14,504 nt of DNA, from assembly GCA_007126865.1 (NCBI GenBank), contig SLAN01000065.1:1-14504 (forward strand). Reading direction: 5' to 3'. Shown one piece after another: positions 1 to 6,283 of the stretch. Under the pieces are notes generated by a model. The model was not told where the DNA came from, made no database searches, and was given only the letters and a program-made list of their open reading frames with translations. How positions within the stretch are numbered: position 1 is the stretch's first letter; each line of letters opens with the position of its first letter. The translations under genes and the position numbers were made by a program. This DNA is from Spirochaetales bacterium. Its GTDB lineage: Bacteria > Spirochaetota > Spirochaetia > DSM-27196 > SKKC01.

Positions 1-10
1 CTATTACTGA

Positions 11-96
11 CGGAGAGAGTGGGATTCGAACCCACGGAGCCCGGAGGGCTCAACGGTTTTCAAGACCGCCTCATTCGACCACTCTGACATCTCTCC
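11..96 (-). tRNA. tRNA-Ser (anticodon UGA)
   Basis: Read on the minus strand, this stretch folds as a class II tRNA. The 7-bp acceptor stem GGAGAGA/TCTCTCC pairs 90-96 with 12-18, and position 11 gives discriminator G. The anticodon loop CTTGAAA holds TGA at 60-62. A long variable arm (GAGCCC-TCC-GGGCTC, plus 37-51) is diagnostic of serine tRNA. The T arm is GTGGG-TTCGAAT-CCCAC. The bases after the discriminator read TCA, so the CCA tail is not encoded and must be added by nucleotidyltransferase. It decodes UCA and, by wobble, other UCN codons. It is transcribed in the same direction as the LysM gene but has its own promoter. Confidence 0.97.
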
Positions 97-122
97 GGGG
101 TGTCGTCTCCAAGTAAGCTCCA

Positions 123-151
123 ACTATAGCGACGGCATTTCCATTTGTCAA
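123..151 (-). promoter_or_regulatory. sigma70-type promoter of tRNA-Ser
   Basis: On the minus strand a perfect -35 box TTGACA (146-151) is followed by a 17-bp spacer and the -10 box TATAGT (123-128). Transcription would start near 116, about 20 nt before the tRNA 5' end at 96. Just upstream lies a 10-bp direct repeat CGAGCGGTGC at 159-168 and 172-181, of unknown meaning. The near-consensus hexamers suit a stable-RNA gene. Confidence 0.85.
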
Positions 152-184
152 CGCGGCACGAGCGGTGCGCGCGAGCGGTGCCTC

Positions 185-889
185 TCACTCCAACGGAGGG
201 CGACCGAAGCGCTCCAGGAAGTGCGTGACGGCTTCGATGTCCGAGGCGTGAATTGCCGCCGACCGAGTTGCGATGTAGTCGGCGTCGAACCGCGTACCTG
301 AGTAGAGCAGCCATTGTGCCTTGCTGTACTTCAGCCGACTTCGCAAATCCAGATCCCTCCGTCCGGTAATACGCGCTCGATCTCTGAGTGTCGCTCCGAT
401 ATCACGATACGCCTGATATGCGACAACGTACGCGTCCATGAGGTGCTCACGAGCACGTTCTCCGAGCGTTGCATTCTGCATGAGTGATTCGGGAATCCGG
501 AGTGATGTGCCGATCTGCAGGTGGTCCGGATCATCGATCGAATCGGAGTTCCACTCGTAGAGATCGGGCCACAGATGTCTGCTTCCCCAATAGTTCTCGG
601 AGAGATCCCACAGAGTATCGCTGCTTTCCACGGAATGGGTTGCGATTACCCCTCGATCGGCCGGGTCAACGTCGTCGAGTTCCGCTACCGTTTCTTCCGG
701 ATCCACTTCGATCGGCGCGGCAGGTTCGTCGATTTCGGTCGCGGGCTCCTGTTCCGGCTCCAATTCGGTTACGAGCGTCGGAAGATAGACGAATATGGCC
801 AGAAGCACTGCAGCGAGGAGTACGATCTCGAATACAATCAGTTTGACTGCCCGAGCTACGGGCGAAATGTTCAGCGGACCATCACTCAC
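185..889 (-). CDS. membrane-anchored LysM domain protein
   Basis: The 234-aa protein has a short cytoplasmic N-terminus and one hydrophobic segment at about 16-40. An acidic, Pro/Glu/Asp-rich linker follows at about 41-78. A LysM module lies at about 84-133, with the family pattern HSV...DTLWDLSENYWG...LWPDLYEWN...I..PDHLQIGTSLRIP. The charged C-terminal part (about 140-234) has no recognised domain. LysM modules bind the N-acetylglucosamine backbone of peptidoglycan, so a periplasmic protein tethered to the inner membrane is the likely picture. I infer a structural or cell-wall-sensing role; no catalytic domain is visible. The start is GTG (plus 887-889) with GGAGG (plus 902-906) about 12 nt upstream, a slightly long spacing. 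Proteins of this shape are common in spirochaetes, but I cannot assign a gene name. Confidence 0.85.
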   Translation of the reverse strand: MSDGPLNISPVARAVKLIVFEIVLLAAVLLAIFVYLPTLVTELEPEQEPATEIDEPAAPIEVDPEETVAELDDVDPADRGVIATHSVESSDTLWDLSENYWGSRHLWPDLYEWNSDSIDDPDHLQIGTSLRIPESLMQNATLGERAREHLMDAYVVAYQAYRDIGATLRDRARITGRRDLDLRSRLKYSKAQWLLYSGTRFDADYIATRSAAIHASDIEAVTHFLERFGRPPLE

Positions 890-923
890 TAATTCGCAAT
901 CCTCCAGCCCTTACTAGTATCGA

Positions 924-948
924 GCACTTCGAGCGGTTCATGAAGTGC
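924..948. repeat. 7-bp inverted repeat in the divergent intergenic gap
   Basis: GCACTTC (924-930) and GAAGTGC (942-948) form a perfect dyad with an 11-bp loop. It lies between the divergent LysM and DNA glycosylase genes, in the presumed 5' UTR of the LysM transcript. It could be an operator or an mRNA hairpin. Nothing else supports a function. Confidence 0.4.
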
Positions 949-962
949 ACTCGTATGTACGT

Positions 963-992
963 ATGATACACTCGCGGTCGATATGAGACCAA
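963..992 (-). promoter_or_regulatory. possible promoter of the LysM gene
   Basis: On the minus strand, TTGGTC (987-992) and TATCAT (963-968) are separated by 18 bp, about 75 nt before the GTG start. The -10 box matches 5 of 6 bases, but the -35 matches only its first half. It is the best candidate I could find in the LysM/glycosylase gap. No convincing plus-strand promoter for the glycosylase was found. Confidence 0.3.
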
Positions 993-1037
993 CACGTATC
1001 CGTCGTGTCGGATGCGGGCATATATGGAAGCCGGCGA

Positions 1038-1664
1038 ATGCGTGAGTTGCTTCAATCTTCGCTTGACTCCGACACGATTCTCGCCGCACAGAGGCTGATC
1101 GGGCATCTTCTGGTCCGGGTCGACGGCCTCGGACGACGACGCAGCGGGCGCATAGTGGAGACCGAAGCGTACACTCAGTCCGACCCGAGCTCCCACAGCT
1201 ATCGTGGGCCGAGTGCCCGCAATGCGCCGATGTTCGAGGCTCCGGGTGTTGCGTACGTTTACCTCATTTACGGGGTTCACCACTGTCTCAACGTCGCGAC
1301 CGCTCCCAGGGGAACCGGCGAGGCGGTACTGATCCGCGCGCTTGAGCCGGTCGAGGGAATCGACGCGATGAAAGAGACGAGATCGGTTGCGGATACTGCG
1401 GCTCTGTGCAGCGGCCCCGGTAAGCTCTGCCAAGCGCTCGAAATCGATCGCTCGTTCAACGGCACCTATCTGCTCGACCCGACCTCCGAGCTTCGGATCG
1501 AGCCCGGGTCGTATCGCCCTCCCGTACAGCTGGAAAGTACGGTTCGAATCGGGTTGAGCATACCGCAGAGTGAGCGTTTGCGTTTCGTGGAACAGGGCAG
1601 CAGGTTTCAATCGCGAGGTCGGGTCTCACGATCGGCGGTCACTCCGGCGGGTCGTCGCCGGTGA
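1038..1664 (+). CDS. mpg: DNA-3-methyladenine glycosylase (AAG/MPG family)
   Basis: This 208-aa protein is a monofunctional base-excision repair glycosylase that removes alkylated purines such as 3-methyladenine and flips the base into its pocket. Family marks are GRIVETEAY (38-45), where E43 and Y45 match the human general base E125 and stacking Y127. H53 lies in SHS, YVYLIYG (73-79) carries the intercalating tyrosine at Y78, and R100 lies in LIRALEP. Length fits bacterial members (about 190-210 aa). I chose ATG 1038 because GGAAG (1026-1030) sits 7 nt upstream and the family usually begins just before the LL...LIGHLL segment. A GTG at 1005 would add 11 residues but has no ribosome site. The 3' end overlaps the convergent parB tail by 26 bp. 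Confidence 0.93.
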   Translation: MRELLQSSLDSDTILAAQRLIGHLLVRVDGLGRRRSGRIVETEAYTQSDPSSHSYRGPSARNAPMFEAPGVAYVYLIYGVHHCLNVATAPRGTGEAVLIRALEPVEGIDAMKETRSVADTAALCSGPGKLCQALEIDRSFNGTYLLDPTSELRIEPGSYRPPVQLESTVRIGLSIPQSERLRFVEQGSRFQSRGRVSRSAVTPAGRRR

Positions 1665-2562
1665 GCCGTCGATAGAGAGCCTCGAGATCGTCGACCGAAT
1701 AGTATGCGATCTCGAGGCGGCCACGCTCATTGGATCCGTGAATTGAGACTTTGGTACCCAGTTTCTCAATCAGCCGGTCTTCGAGCTCCCTCATCTCCGC
1801 GGTCTTTGCCGAACCGCCGGCACTACCCGTCCCGCGGTCGCCGGTCGCAGTCTCATGCTTCTTCCTGCGCTCGGGGCGTTGCTCGATTTCCCGGGCACGC
1901 TGCTCGGCGACCCGCACCGAGAGTCCACCATCGATGATCTCCTGCAACAGTTCGGTAGTACGATCGGGATCGGTGAGGCTGAGCAGGGCTCGGGCATGTC
2001 CCGAGCTCACCCGTCCGTCGGCAACCGCCCGCCGGGCCTCATCGGGCAGCTTCAACAGGCGCAACGCGTTGGCCACCGTCGAGCGATTCTTCCCGACTCG
2101 CCGCGCCAACTCATCCTGCCCGATCCGCGCGGATTCCATAATGTCGCGGTACGCAGTGGCCTCATCGATGGGTGAGAGATTTTCCCGCTGAATATTTTCA
2201 ACGAGTGCGATCTCTCGTTTCTCGGCGTCACTGAACTCCGTCAGGATTGCCGGAATCTCGGCGAGTCCCGCTTTCTCGGCTGCACGCAACCGCCGCTCTC
2301 CGGCGATGATCGTGTAATTGCCGTCACCGTCGGCCTCGGCGAGAATCGGCTGGATAACTCCCCGGGAGCGGATCGAATCGGCGAGCTCCTCGAGGGCTTC
2401 TTCGGCGATCGAACTGCGCGGTTGATACGGGTTCGGTTTCAGCTTCTCAAGCGGTATCTTGTGAACGCCCGGCTGGACCGGAGCGGTGGAAGCCGTCGGC
2501 TCATCGATTTCCTGAGCGCTCATGAGTGCGTCGATTCCTCGGCCGAGTCCTCGCTTAGCCAC
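1639..2562 (-). CDS. parB: chromosome-partitioning protein ParB (Spo0J)
   Basis: The 307-aa protein is the CTP-dependent DNA clamp that nucleates at parS and spreads to build the partition complex. The N-terminus MAKRGLGRGIDAL is the conserved ParA-stimulating peptide of chromosomal ParB proteins. The CTP-binding fold includes NPYQPR (44-49), the C motif GERRLRA (88-94) and VENIQRENLSPIDEA (121-135). The helix-turn-helix lies near 149-170 (QDELARRVGKNRSTVANALRLL). A low-complexity linker (about 229-254) leads to the C-terminal dimerisation domain. I chose GTG (2560-2562) over the TTG at 2566-2568 because GGAGG lies 9 nt from the GTG and only 3 nt from the TTG. With this start the gene overlaps parA by 8 nt, suggesting coupled translation. 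Its likely target is the parS site at 6262-6277. Confidence 0.97.
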   Translation of the reverse strand: MAKRGLGRGIDALMSAQEIDEPTASTAPVQPGVHKIPLEKLKPNPYQPRSSIAEEALEELADSIRSRGVIQPILAEADGDGNYTIIAGERRLRAAEKAGLAEIPAILTEFSDAEKREIALVENIQRENLSPIDEATAYRDIMESARIGQDELARRVGKNRSTVANALRLLKLPDEARRAVADGRVSSGHARALLSLTDPDRTTELLQEIIDGGLSVRVAEQRAREIEQRPERRKKHETATGDRGTGSAGGSAKTAEMRELEDRLIEKLGTKVSIHGSNERGRLEIAYYSVDDLEALYRRLTGDDPPE

Positions 2563-3310
2563 GTTCAAGTACCTCCGATGCCAGCTCCCGATAACTCTTC
2601 GCTCCCAAACAGCTCGGATCGTACCGGTTGATGGGCATCGAGTAGCTCGGTGCTTCGCTCAATCTTACATTCCTGGGAATGATAGTACGGAACACAATTC
2701 GACCGAAATGTCCGACAACCTCCTCGACAACCTCATGGGCGAGGCGTGTGCGGGAGTCGTACATCGTGAACACGATCCCCCCGATCTTCAATTCACTGTT
2801 GAGACGGCCCTGCACACTGCGGATTGTCTGCTGCAATTGAGCCAGTCCTTCAAGGGCGAAGTACTCACACTGTAACGGTATGAAGACCTCTTCGGCGGCA
2901 ACGAGCCCGTTCAGCGTAAGAATGCCGAGACTCGGCGGGCTGTCAATAAGGATGAAGTCGTATCGACCTCGGAGGGGTTGGATCGCATCTTTCAGAAAGA
3001 ACTCACGGCGACTCTCTTCGACAAGCTCGATTCCCGCTCCGGCGAGATCGGGGCTGGACGGCACAACCCAAAGGTTCTCCGAGTCCGTCCTCTGCACAAC
3101 ATCGTCGGCGCCGGCGTTACGGCTGATCAATTCGTAGACACCCGGTTTCGAACGGTCGCCACCGACGCTGCTTGAAAGATTTCCCTGCGGATCGAAATCA
3201 ACCAGAAGTACCTGCTTTCCCGATTCAGCGAGATAGGCGCCCAGATTAACCGCGGTCGTGGTCTTGCCGACACCGCCCTTCTGGTTCGCAAAGACTATTG
3301 TGTGCGTCAT
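2555..3310 (-). CDS. parA: chromosome-partitioning ATPase ParA (Soj)
   Basis: This 251-aa P-loop ATPase of the ParA/MinD family binds nucleoid DNA as an ATP dimer and is released by ParB, moving replicated origins apart. The deviant Walker A is KGGVGKTT at 11-18, with signature K11 and K16. Walker A' is VDFDPQGN (37-44) and Walker B is FILIDSPPSLG (119-129). Late motifs include RNVRLSEAPSYSMPINRYDP near 210-230. There is no N-terminal DNA-binding extension, so this is the short chromosomal type (about 250-260 aa) and not a plasmid ParA. The ATG at 3308-3310 has no good Shine-Dalgarno sequence. Translation may be coupled to the permease gene that ends 27 nt upstream. parB overlaps its 3' end. 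Confidence 0.97.
   Translation of the reverse strand: MTHTIVFANQKGGVGKTTTAVNLGAYLAESGKQVLLVDFDPQGNLSSSVGGDRSKPGVYELISRNAGADDVVQRTDSENLWVVPSSPDLAGAGIELVEESRREFFLKDAIQPLRGRYDFILIDSPPSLGILTLNGLVAAEEVFIPLQCEYFALEGLAQLQQTIRSVQGRLNSELKIGGIVFTMYDSRTRLAHEVVEEVVGHFGRIVFRTIIPRNVRLSEAPSYSMPINRYDPSCLGAKSYRELASEVLERG
2572..2576 (-). promoter_or_regulatory. ribosome binding site that sets the parB start
   Basis: GGAGG on the minus strand lies inside the last codons of parA. Spacing is 9 nt to GTG 2562 and 3 nt to TTG 2568, so the GTG is the functional start. Confidence 0.8.
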
Positions 3311-3337
3311 AAATCGTCAGCGATTATAGAACAAGAA

Positions 3338-4312
3338 CTAGCGGCGGACCAGCGCCCTCGTACGCAGTCGGCTCAACTGACTCAACAGAACCCCGCATAT
3401 TACTACGGCCATTCCTGTCACCGTACCGACGTGCACCCGCTCACCGAGCACGAGAACGCTGAAGAGTGCAGCGAACACCGGAACGAGGTTAGTTGTTACG
3501 TTGGCCCGCGTCGCGCCGAGAATACGAATTCCACGACTGAGAAACACGAAACTCACCGTGGATGGGAATACGCCGAGGAACACGATCGCACCGATAAGCG
3601 GATACAGTGAGTGGTCGTCGGGACCGGCGAAGAACAGCGAACCGATTGTCGGCAAACCCGGCAGATCGACAAGGACGAACAGTGGCGTGAGAAGGAGCAG
3701 CCCGATTACGTTCTGCCAGGTGACAACGGTAATCGCCGAGTACTTGTCGGGGAGTTTGCGCAGAGCGACGGAGTACCCCACCGCGGCGATCACTGCACCG
3801 GAAACGAGCAGTACGCCGATCGGCTGCGACTGACCTGACTCTGCATCCGACAGCACGAGAATGAGCACGCCGAGAAAACTCAGGATTGCACCCACAACGG
3901 TTGCTGTCCCGATGCGCTCACGAATCAGGAAATGCGCGAAAACCGGGGTGGCAACGGGAATCGTCCCGACGACTATTGCGGCCGCCGCCGGAGATGCGTA
4001 CAGCAGACCGGTATTCTCGGCGAGAAAGTAGAGAAACGGCTGGAAGAACGCTATCATTAGAAAGTGTCGGCGGTCGCTACGATCCGGACGTTGAAGGGAG
4101 CCGACAATTCGAACTACGACCGGAACGCGGGAGAACAGAAAGAGTATCGCAGTGGATACGATCAGCCGAAAGACTATCAACGTGATCGGCGGAAGCGTCT
4201 GCAACGCGAGCGCACTGAAGACGAAACTCAGTCCGAAAAAGAGCATAGCGAGAACGAGCTGCGAGTAGACTGTGAGAAGTCGCGAGTCGATCATAGGGAG
4301 ACGAATCCTCAT
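3338..4312 (-). CDS. EamA-family (DMT superfamily) permease
   Basis: The 324-aa protein consists almost entirely of hydrophobic segments. About ten transmembrane helices are arranged as two five-helix EamA repeats, the first starting near 17 and the second near 160. Typical marks are the first-helix pattern LAMLFFGLSFVFS, the PPITLIVFRL segment, the short ENTGLLYASPAAAAIVVGTIPVATPVFA block and its later counterpart GATRANVTTNLVPVFAALFSVLVLGE. The family exports amino acids, nucleobases or other metabolites, but substrate cannot be told from sequence. The start could be ATG 4312 or ATG 4294; neither has a strong ribosome site. It is the first gene of a tight minus-strand set with parA and parB (27-nt gap), an unusual companion for partition genes. 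It is divergent from the adenosine deaminase gene. Confidence 0.9.
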   Translation of the reverse strand: MRIRLPMIDSRLLTVYSQLVLAMLFFGLSFVFSALALQTLPPITLIVFRLIVSTAILFLFSRVPVVVRIVGSLQRPDRSDRRHFLMIAFFQPFLYFLAENTGLLYASPAAAAIVVGTIPVATPVFAHFLIRERIGTATVVGAILSFLGVLILVLSDAESGQSQPIGVLLVSGAVIAAVGYSVALRKLPDKYSAITVVTWQNVIGLLLLTPLFVLVDLPGLPTIGSLFFAGPDDHSLYPLIGAIVFLGVFPSTVSFVFLSRGIRILGATRANVTTNLVPVFAALFSVLVLGERVHVGTVTGMAVVICGVLLSQLSRLRTRALVRR

Positions 4313-4350
4313 GCCATGAATGGCACGATCGATTCAAGCACCGATCGCAC

Positions 4351-4374
4351 GATTTGCGAAGTTGCACTCAAATC
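4351..4374. promoter_or_regulatory. operator-like dyad over the add promoter
   Basis: GATTTG (4351-4356) and CAAATC (4369-4374) are perfect inverted repeats 12 bp apart. They cover the -35 box and spacer of the promoter above, where a repressor could block polymerase. The arms are short, so chance is possible. Confidence 0.3.
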
Positions 4375-4382
4375 GCTACACT
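4354..4382 (+). promoter_or_regulatory. sigma70-type promoter of the adenosine deaminase gene
   Basis: TTGCGA (4354-4359), a 17-bp spacer and TACACT (4377-4382) form a good promoter. Initiation would fall near 4389. That rules out the in-frame ATGs at 4316 and 4385 as start codons and gives a leader of only about 11 nt. Confidence 0.65.
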
Positions 4383-4399
4383 TCATGCAGAGGTACGCC

Positions 4400-5479
4400 A
4401 TGGAAGGCATGAACGCAGAGTCGACCTCGCGGGCGCGCGGGCTTTCGCATGCTGAGCTCGCCCGATTTCCGAAGGTCGAGTTGCATCGACATCTTGAAGG
4501 CACGTTCGAACTCAATTCCCTCTTTGCAATGTCTCAGCGCAATGGGCTGGATTTGCCGTCCACGTTTGAGGATTTCAAGCGTGAGGTGCAGTTCCCGAAG
4601 GATTCAGAGCCCGATTTTCTTACCTTTCTCAGCAAGTTCAGAAACAACTGGTACCGCAGCCTCGACGATGTTCGAGAGATCACCTACGAGTCCATCAAGA
4701 GTTTCGCGGCTGACGGCCTCCATTACATCGAGGTGCGTTTCTCTCCGGAGCATTTCGCCATACACAACAACTTCGATCGCCGAGAGATCACTCGACTCGT
4801 GATCGACGCCGGCAATGAAGGTGCGCGTGAGGCAGGTGTGCAGCTCCGGTATTTGATCACTTTCAACCGCAGCAAACAGACCGAAGAGGAAATGCTCGCT
4901 CTCTACCGCGAGCTGCGCGATCTCGATATCCCCGAGATCGTCGGAATCGATCTCGCCGGCGACGAGATCAACTATCCTCCCGAACTCTTTCAACGATTCT
5001 TCAAAATGGTGAGAGACGACGGGCGATTTGGCACAACGATTCACGCCGGGGAGGTAACTCACGCCCAGCAAGTATGGGAGGCGCTGACCCTTCTCGGGGC
5101 CGACCGAATCGGTCACGGAACCTCCGCGATCGAAGATGAGAAGCTACAGGAGCGCCTGGCAAGTACCGGCGTGGCGCTCGAACAGTGCATTACCTCCAAC
5201 CGTCAGACCGGGTCGTGGACCGACGAAAAGCACCATCCGTTCGGAGTGCTCTATCGCCGCGGGGTAAATGTGACCTTGAACTCAGATGATCCGACGATTC
5301 AGGACTCGGACTTGACCGACGACTACGAAAAGGCCGTCCGCTATTTCGGTCTGACCGTTGACAATCTGGTGGACATCAACGAACGAACAATCGATTCGAC
5401 ATTCCTCTCCGACGAGGAGAAACGGCGCCTGAAGAGCACCTACGCGAAAGCTGTCGAGAATTTCAAGCAACGCAACTAA
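4400..5479 (+). CDS. add: adenosine deaminase
   Basis: The 359-aa metal-dependent hydrolase converts adenosine (and probably deoxyadenosine) to inosine in purine salvage. The zinc ligands and catalytic residues are all visible. H29 and H31 lie in VELHRHLEG, and H215 and E218 in TIHAGE. H239 lies in DRIGHG, and D296 and D297 in LNSDDP. GIDLAGDE (182-189) is also typical. The segment CITSNRQTGSW (263-273) has the SN-QTG form of adenosine deaminases, against the SN-KL form of adenine deaminases. CITSN replaces the more usual CPTSN. ATG 4400 was chosen because AGAGG (4389-4393) lies 6 nt before it and because of the promoter position. ATG 4409 is the alternative. It is the only purine gene in the window and reads against the surrounding minus-strand genes. 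Confidence 0.93.
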   Translation: MEGMNAESTSRARGLSHAELARFPKVELHRHLEGTFELNSLFAMSQRNGLDLPSTFEDFKREVQFPKDSEPDFLTFLSKFRNNWYRSLDDVREITYESIKSFAADGLHYIEVRFSPEHFAIHNNFDRREITRLVIDAGNEGAREAGVQLRYLITFNRSKQTEEEMLALYRELRDLDIPEIVGIDLAGDEINYPPELFQRFFKMVRDDGRFGTTIHAGEVTHAQQVWEALTLLGADRIGHGTSAIEDEKLQERLASTGVALEQCITSNRQTGSWTDEKHHPFGVLYRRGVNVTLNSDDPTIQDSDLTDDYEKAVRYFGLTVDNLVDINERTIDSTFLSDEEKRRLKSTYAKAVENFKQRN

Positions 5480-5489
5480 ACGCAACTAC

Positions 5490-5619
5490 GAGTTTGTCGG
5501 ACTTCACGTCGGTATTGAATATCGGACGTATACACCGACATCGCAATGCACACCGCTCGGCGAGAATATGCGCCAGGTCCTTCCGATATTCAATTCAGCC
5601 CGTATGTCCAGCGAGCTCC
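5490..5619. repeat. 130-bp imperfect palindromic element, copy 1
   Basis: This element fills the gap between the convergent add and yigZ genes. The left arm begins GAGTTTGTCGGACTTCAC. The right arm ends ATATTCAATTC...TGTCC...GAGCTCC. The best-paired internal arms are ATTGAATATCGGA (left) and its complement TCCGATATTCAAT (right), a perfect 13-bp stem. The outer stem is degraded. It aligns gap-free with copy 2 at 12209-12338, about 90 of 130 bases identical by hand count, with the highest identity in the arms. Its right end touches the yigZ stop codon TAG (5619-5621). TA dinucleotides flank both ends (5487-5488 and 5620-5621). No T-run is present, so it is not a classical intrinsic terminator. 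Confidence 0.8.
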
Positions 5620-6278
5620 TAACGGCGGAGCGAAATCGCCCCTCCCGATAGTTCGAGCAGGTCGGCGTCGAGCTCTTCGACGAGGATGCGTTCCACCGAT
5701 AATCGGATCTGGACCTGCTCGCCGAAATCCTCTCCGACGAGATCTACACCTTCCTGCGTACACCGTTTTCTGACACTGTCGTACAGCTCATACGGTAGTG
5801 AGAGGTGAAAGGTGGTTCGTTCCACGCAGCGTCGCACGTTTGCCTCGGCGATAGCTCGACGGGCCGAATCGCCGTAGGCGCGGACTAATCCGCCGGTACC
5901 GAGCTTCGTCCCCCCGAAGTACCGAACCACTGTTATGAGCGTATTCGTCAGATGAGCGTACCCGATCGCATCGAGAACCGGCCGCCCCGCGGTCCCATGT
6001 GGCTCTCCGTCATCGCTGCACCCTTCATCGTTGGGACTCGGCACTCCCACAGCGTATGCATATACCACGTGTGTCGCCGCAGGGTGCTCATTGCGACGCT
6101 CAGCGATTCGTTCTTTCAGCAGACTGCCATCGGTAAACGGTTCAACACGCCCGATGAACCGCGAGCCGCGATCGTATAACTCCGAGGCGACCACTCCGGT
6201 CGGCTCGGTGTAATAAACCCGATCTCGCGACACGTTGTCGGACTCCACTTCGCCACCAGAATGTTTCACGTGAAACAT
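5619..6278 (-). CDS. yigZ: YigZ/IMPACT family (UPF0029) protein
   Basis: The 219-aa protein carries the UPF0029 N-domain with its signature blocks NDEGCSDDGEPHGTAGRPVL (83-102) and ITVVRYFGGTKLGTGGLVRAY (about 115-135). A smaller C-terminal ferredoxin-like domain follows (about 155-215). The family is related to eukaryotic IMPACT, a regulator of the eIF2-alpha kinase GCN2. Its bacterial role is unsettled, with RNA or ribosome links proposed. The ATG lies 5 nt after the gyrA stop codon, with no strong ribosome site, so it is probably translated by coupling as the third gene of gyrB-gyrA-yigZ. The first six codons (MFHVKH) are formed by the parS palindrome. The first 20 or so residues lie outside the conserved domain. 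GTG codons at residues 11 and 16 are alternative starts. Confidence 0.92.
   Translation of the reverse strand: MFHVKHSGGEVESDNVSRDRVYYTEPTGVVASELYDRGSRFIGRVEPFTDGSLLKERIAERRNEHPAATHVVYAYAVGVPSPNDEGCSDDGEPHGTAGRPVLDAIGYAHLTNTLITVVRYFGGTKLGTGGLVRAYGDSARRAIAEANVRRCVERTTFHLSLPYELYDSVRKRCTQEGVDLVGEDFGEQVQIRLSVERILVEELDADLLELSGGAISLRR
6235..6252 (+). repeat. arm fragment of the 130-bp element inside yigZ
   Basis: TTGTCGGACTCCACTTCG matches the left arm of copy 2 (12213-12230) at 17 of 18 positions. Similarity stops on both sides. It encodes residues of the non-conserved N-terminal extension of YigZ and lies 9 bp from parS. It may be a relic of an element or a protein-binding motif shared with the repeat. 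Confidence 0.5.
6262..6277. promoter_or_regulatory. parS: parS, ParB loading site
   Basis: TGTTTCACGTGAAACA is a perfect 16-bp palindrome and equals the canonical parS sequence recognised by chromosomal ParB in Bacillus and many other phyla. With the flanking A and T it makes an 18-bp palindrome. It spans the start codon and next codons of yigZ, right after gyrA. It is the only perfect copy I found in the window, about 3.7 kb from parB and 6.2 kb from the candidate oriC. Confidence 0.95.
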
Positions 6279-6283
6279 CCGAT

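Noticed and set aside
882..1610. 242-aa minus-strand frame over the glycosylase and LysM start
   Set aside because: It is antisense to the conserved AAG core and overlaps the LysM start; no motifs.
4064..4399. Upstream in-frame extension of the adenosine deaminase frame
   Set aside because: It lies antisense to the permease N-terminus, its residues are charged low-complexity with no family match, and the add promoter lies downstream of most of it.
5490..5619. 130-bp repeats as ordinary rho-independent terminators
   Set aside because: The stems are far longer than usual and no U-tract follows on either strand. A role in transcript ends remains possible but not by the standard signal.
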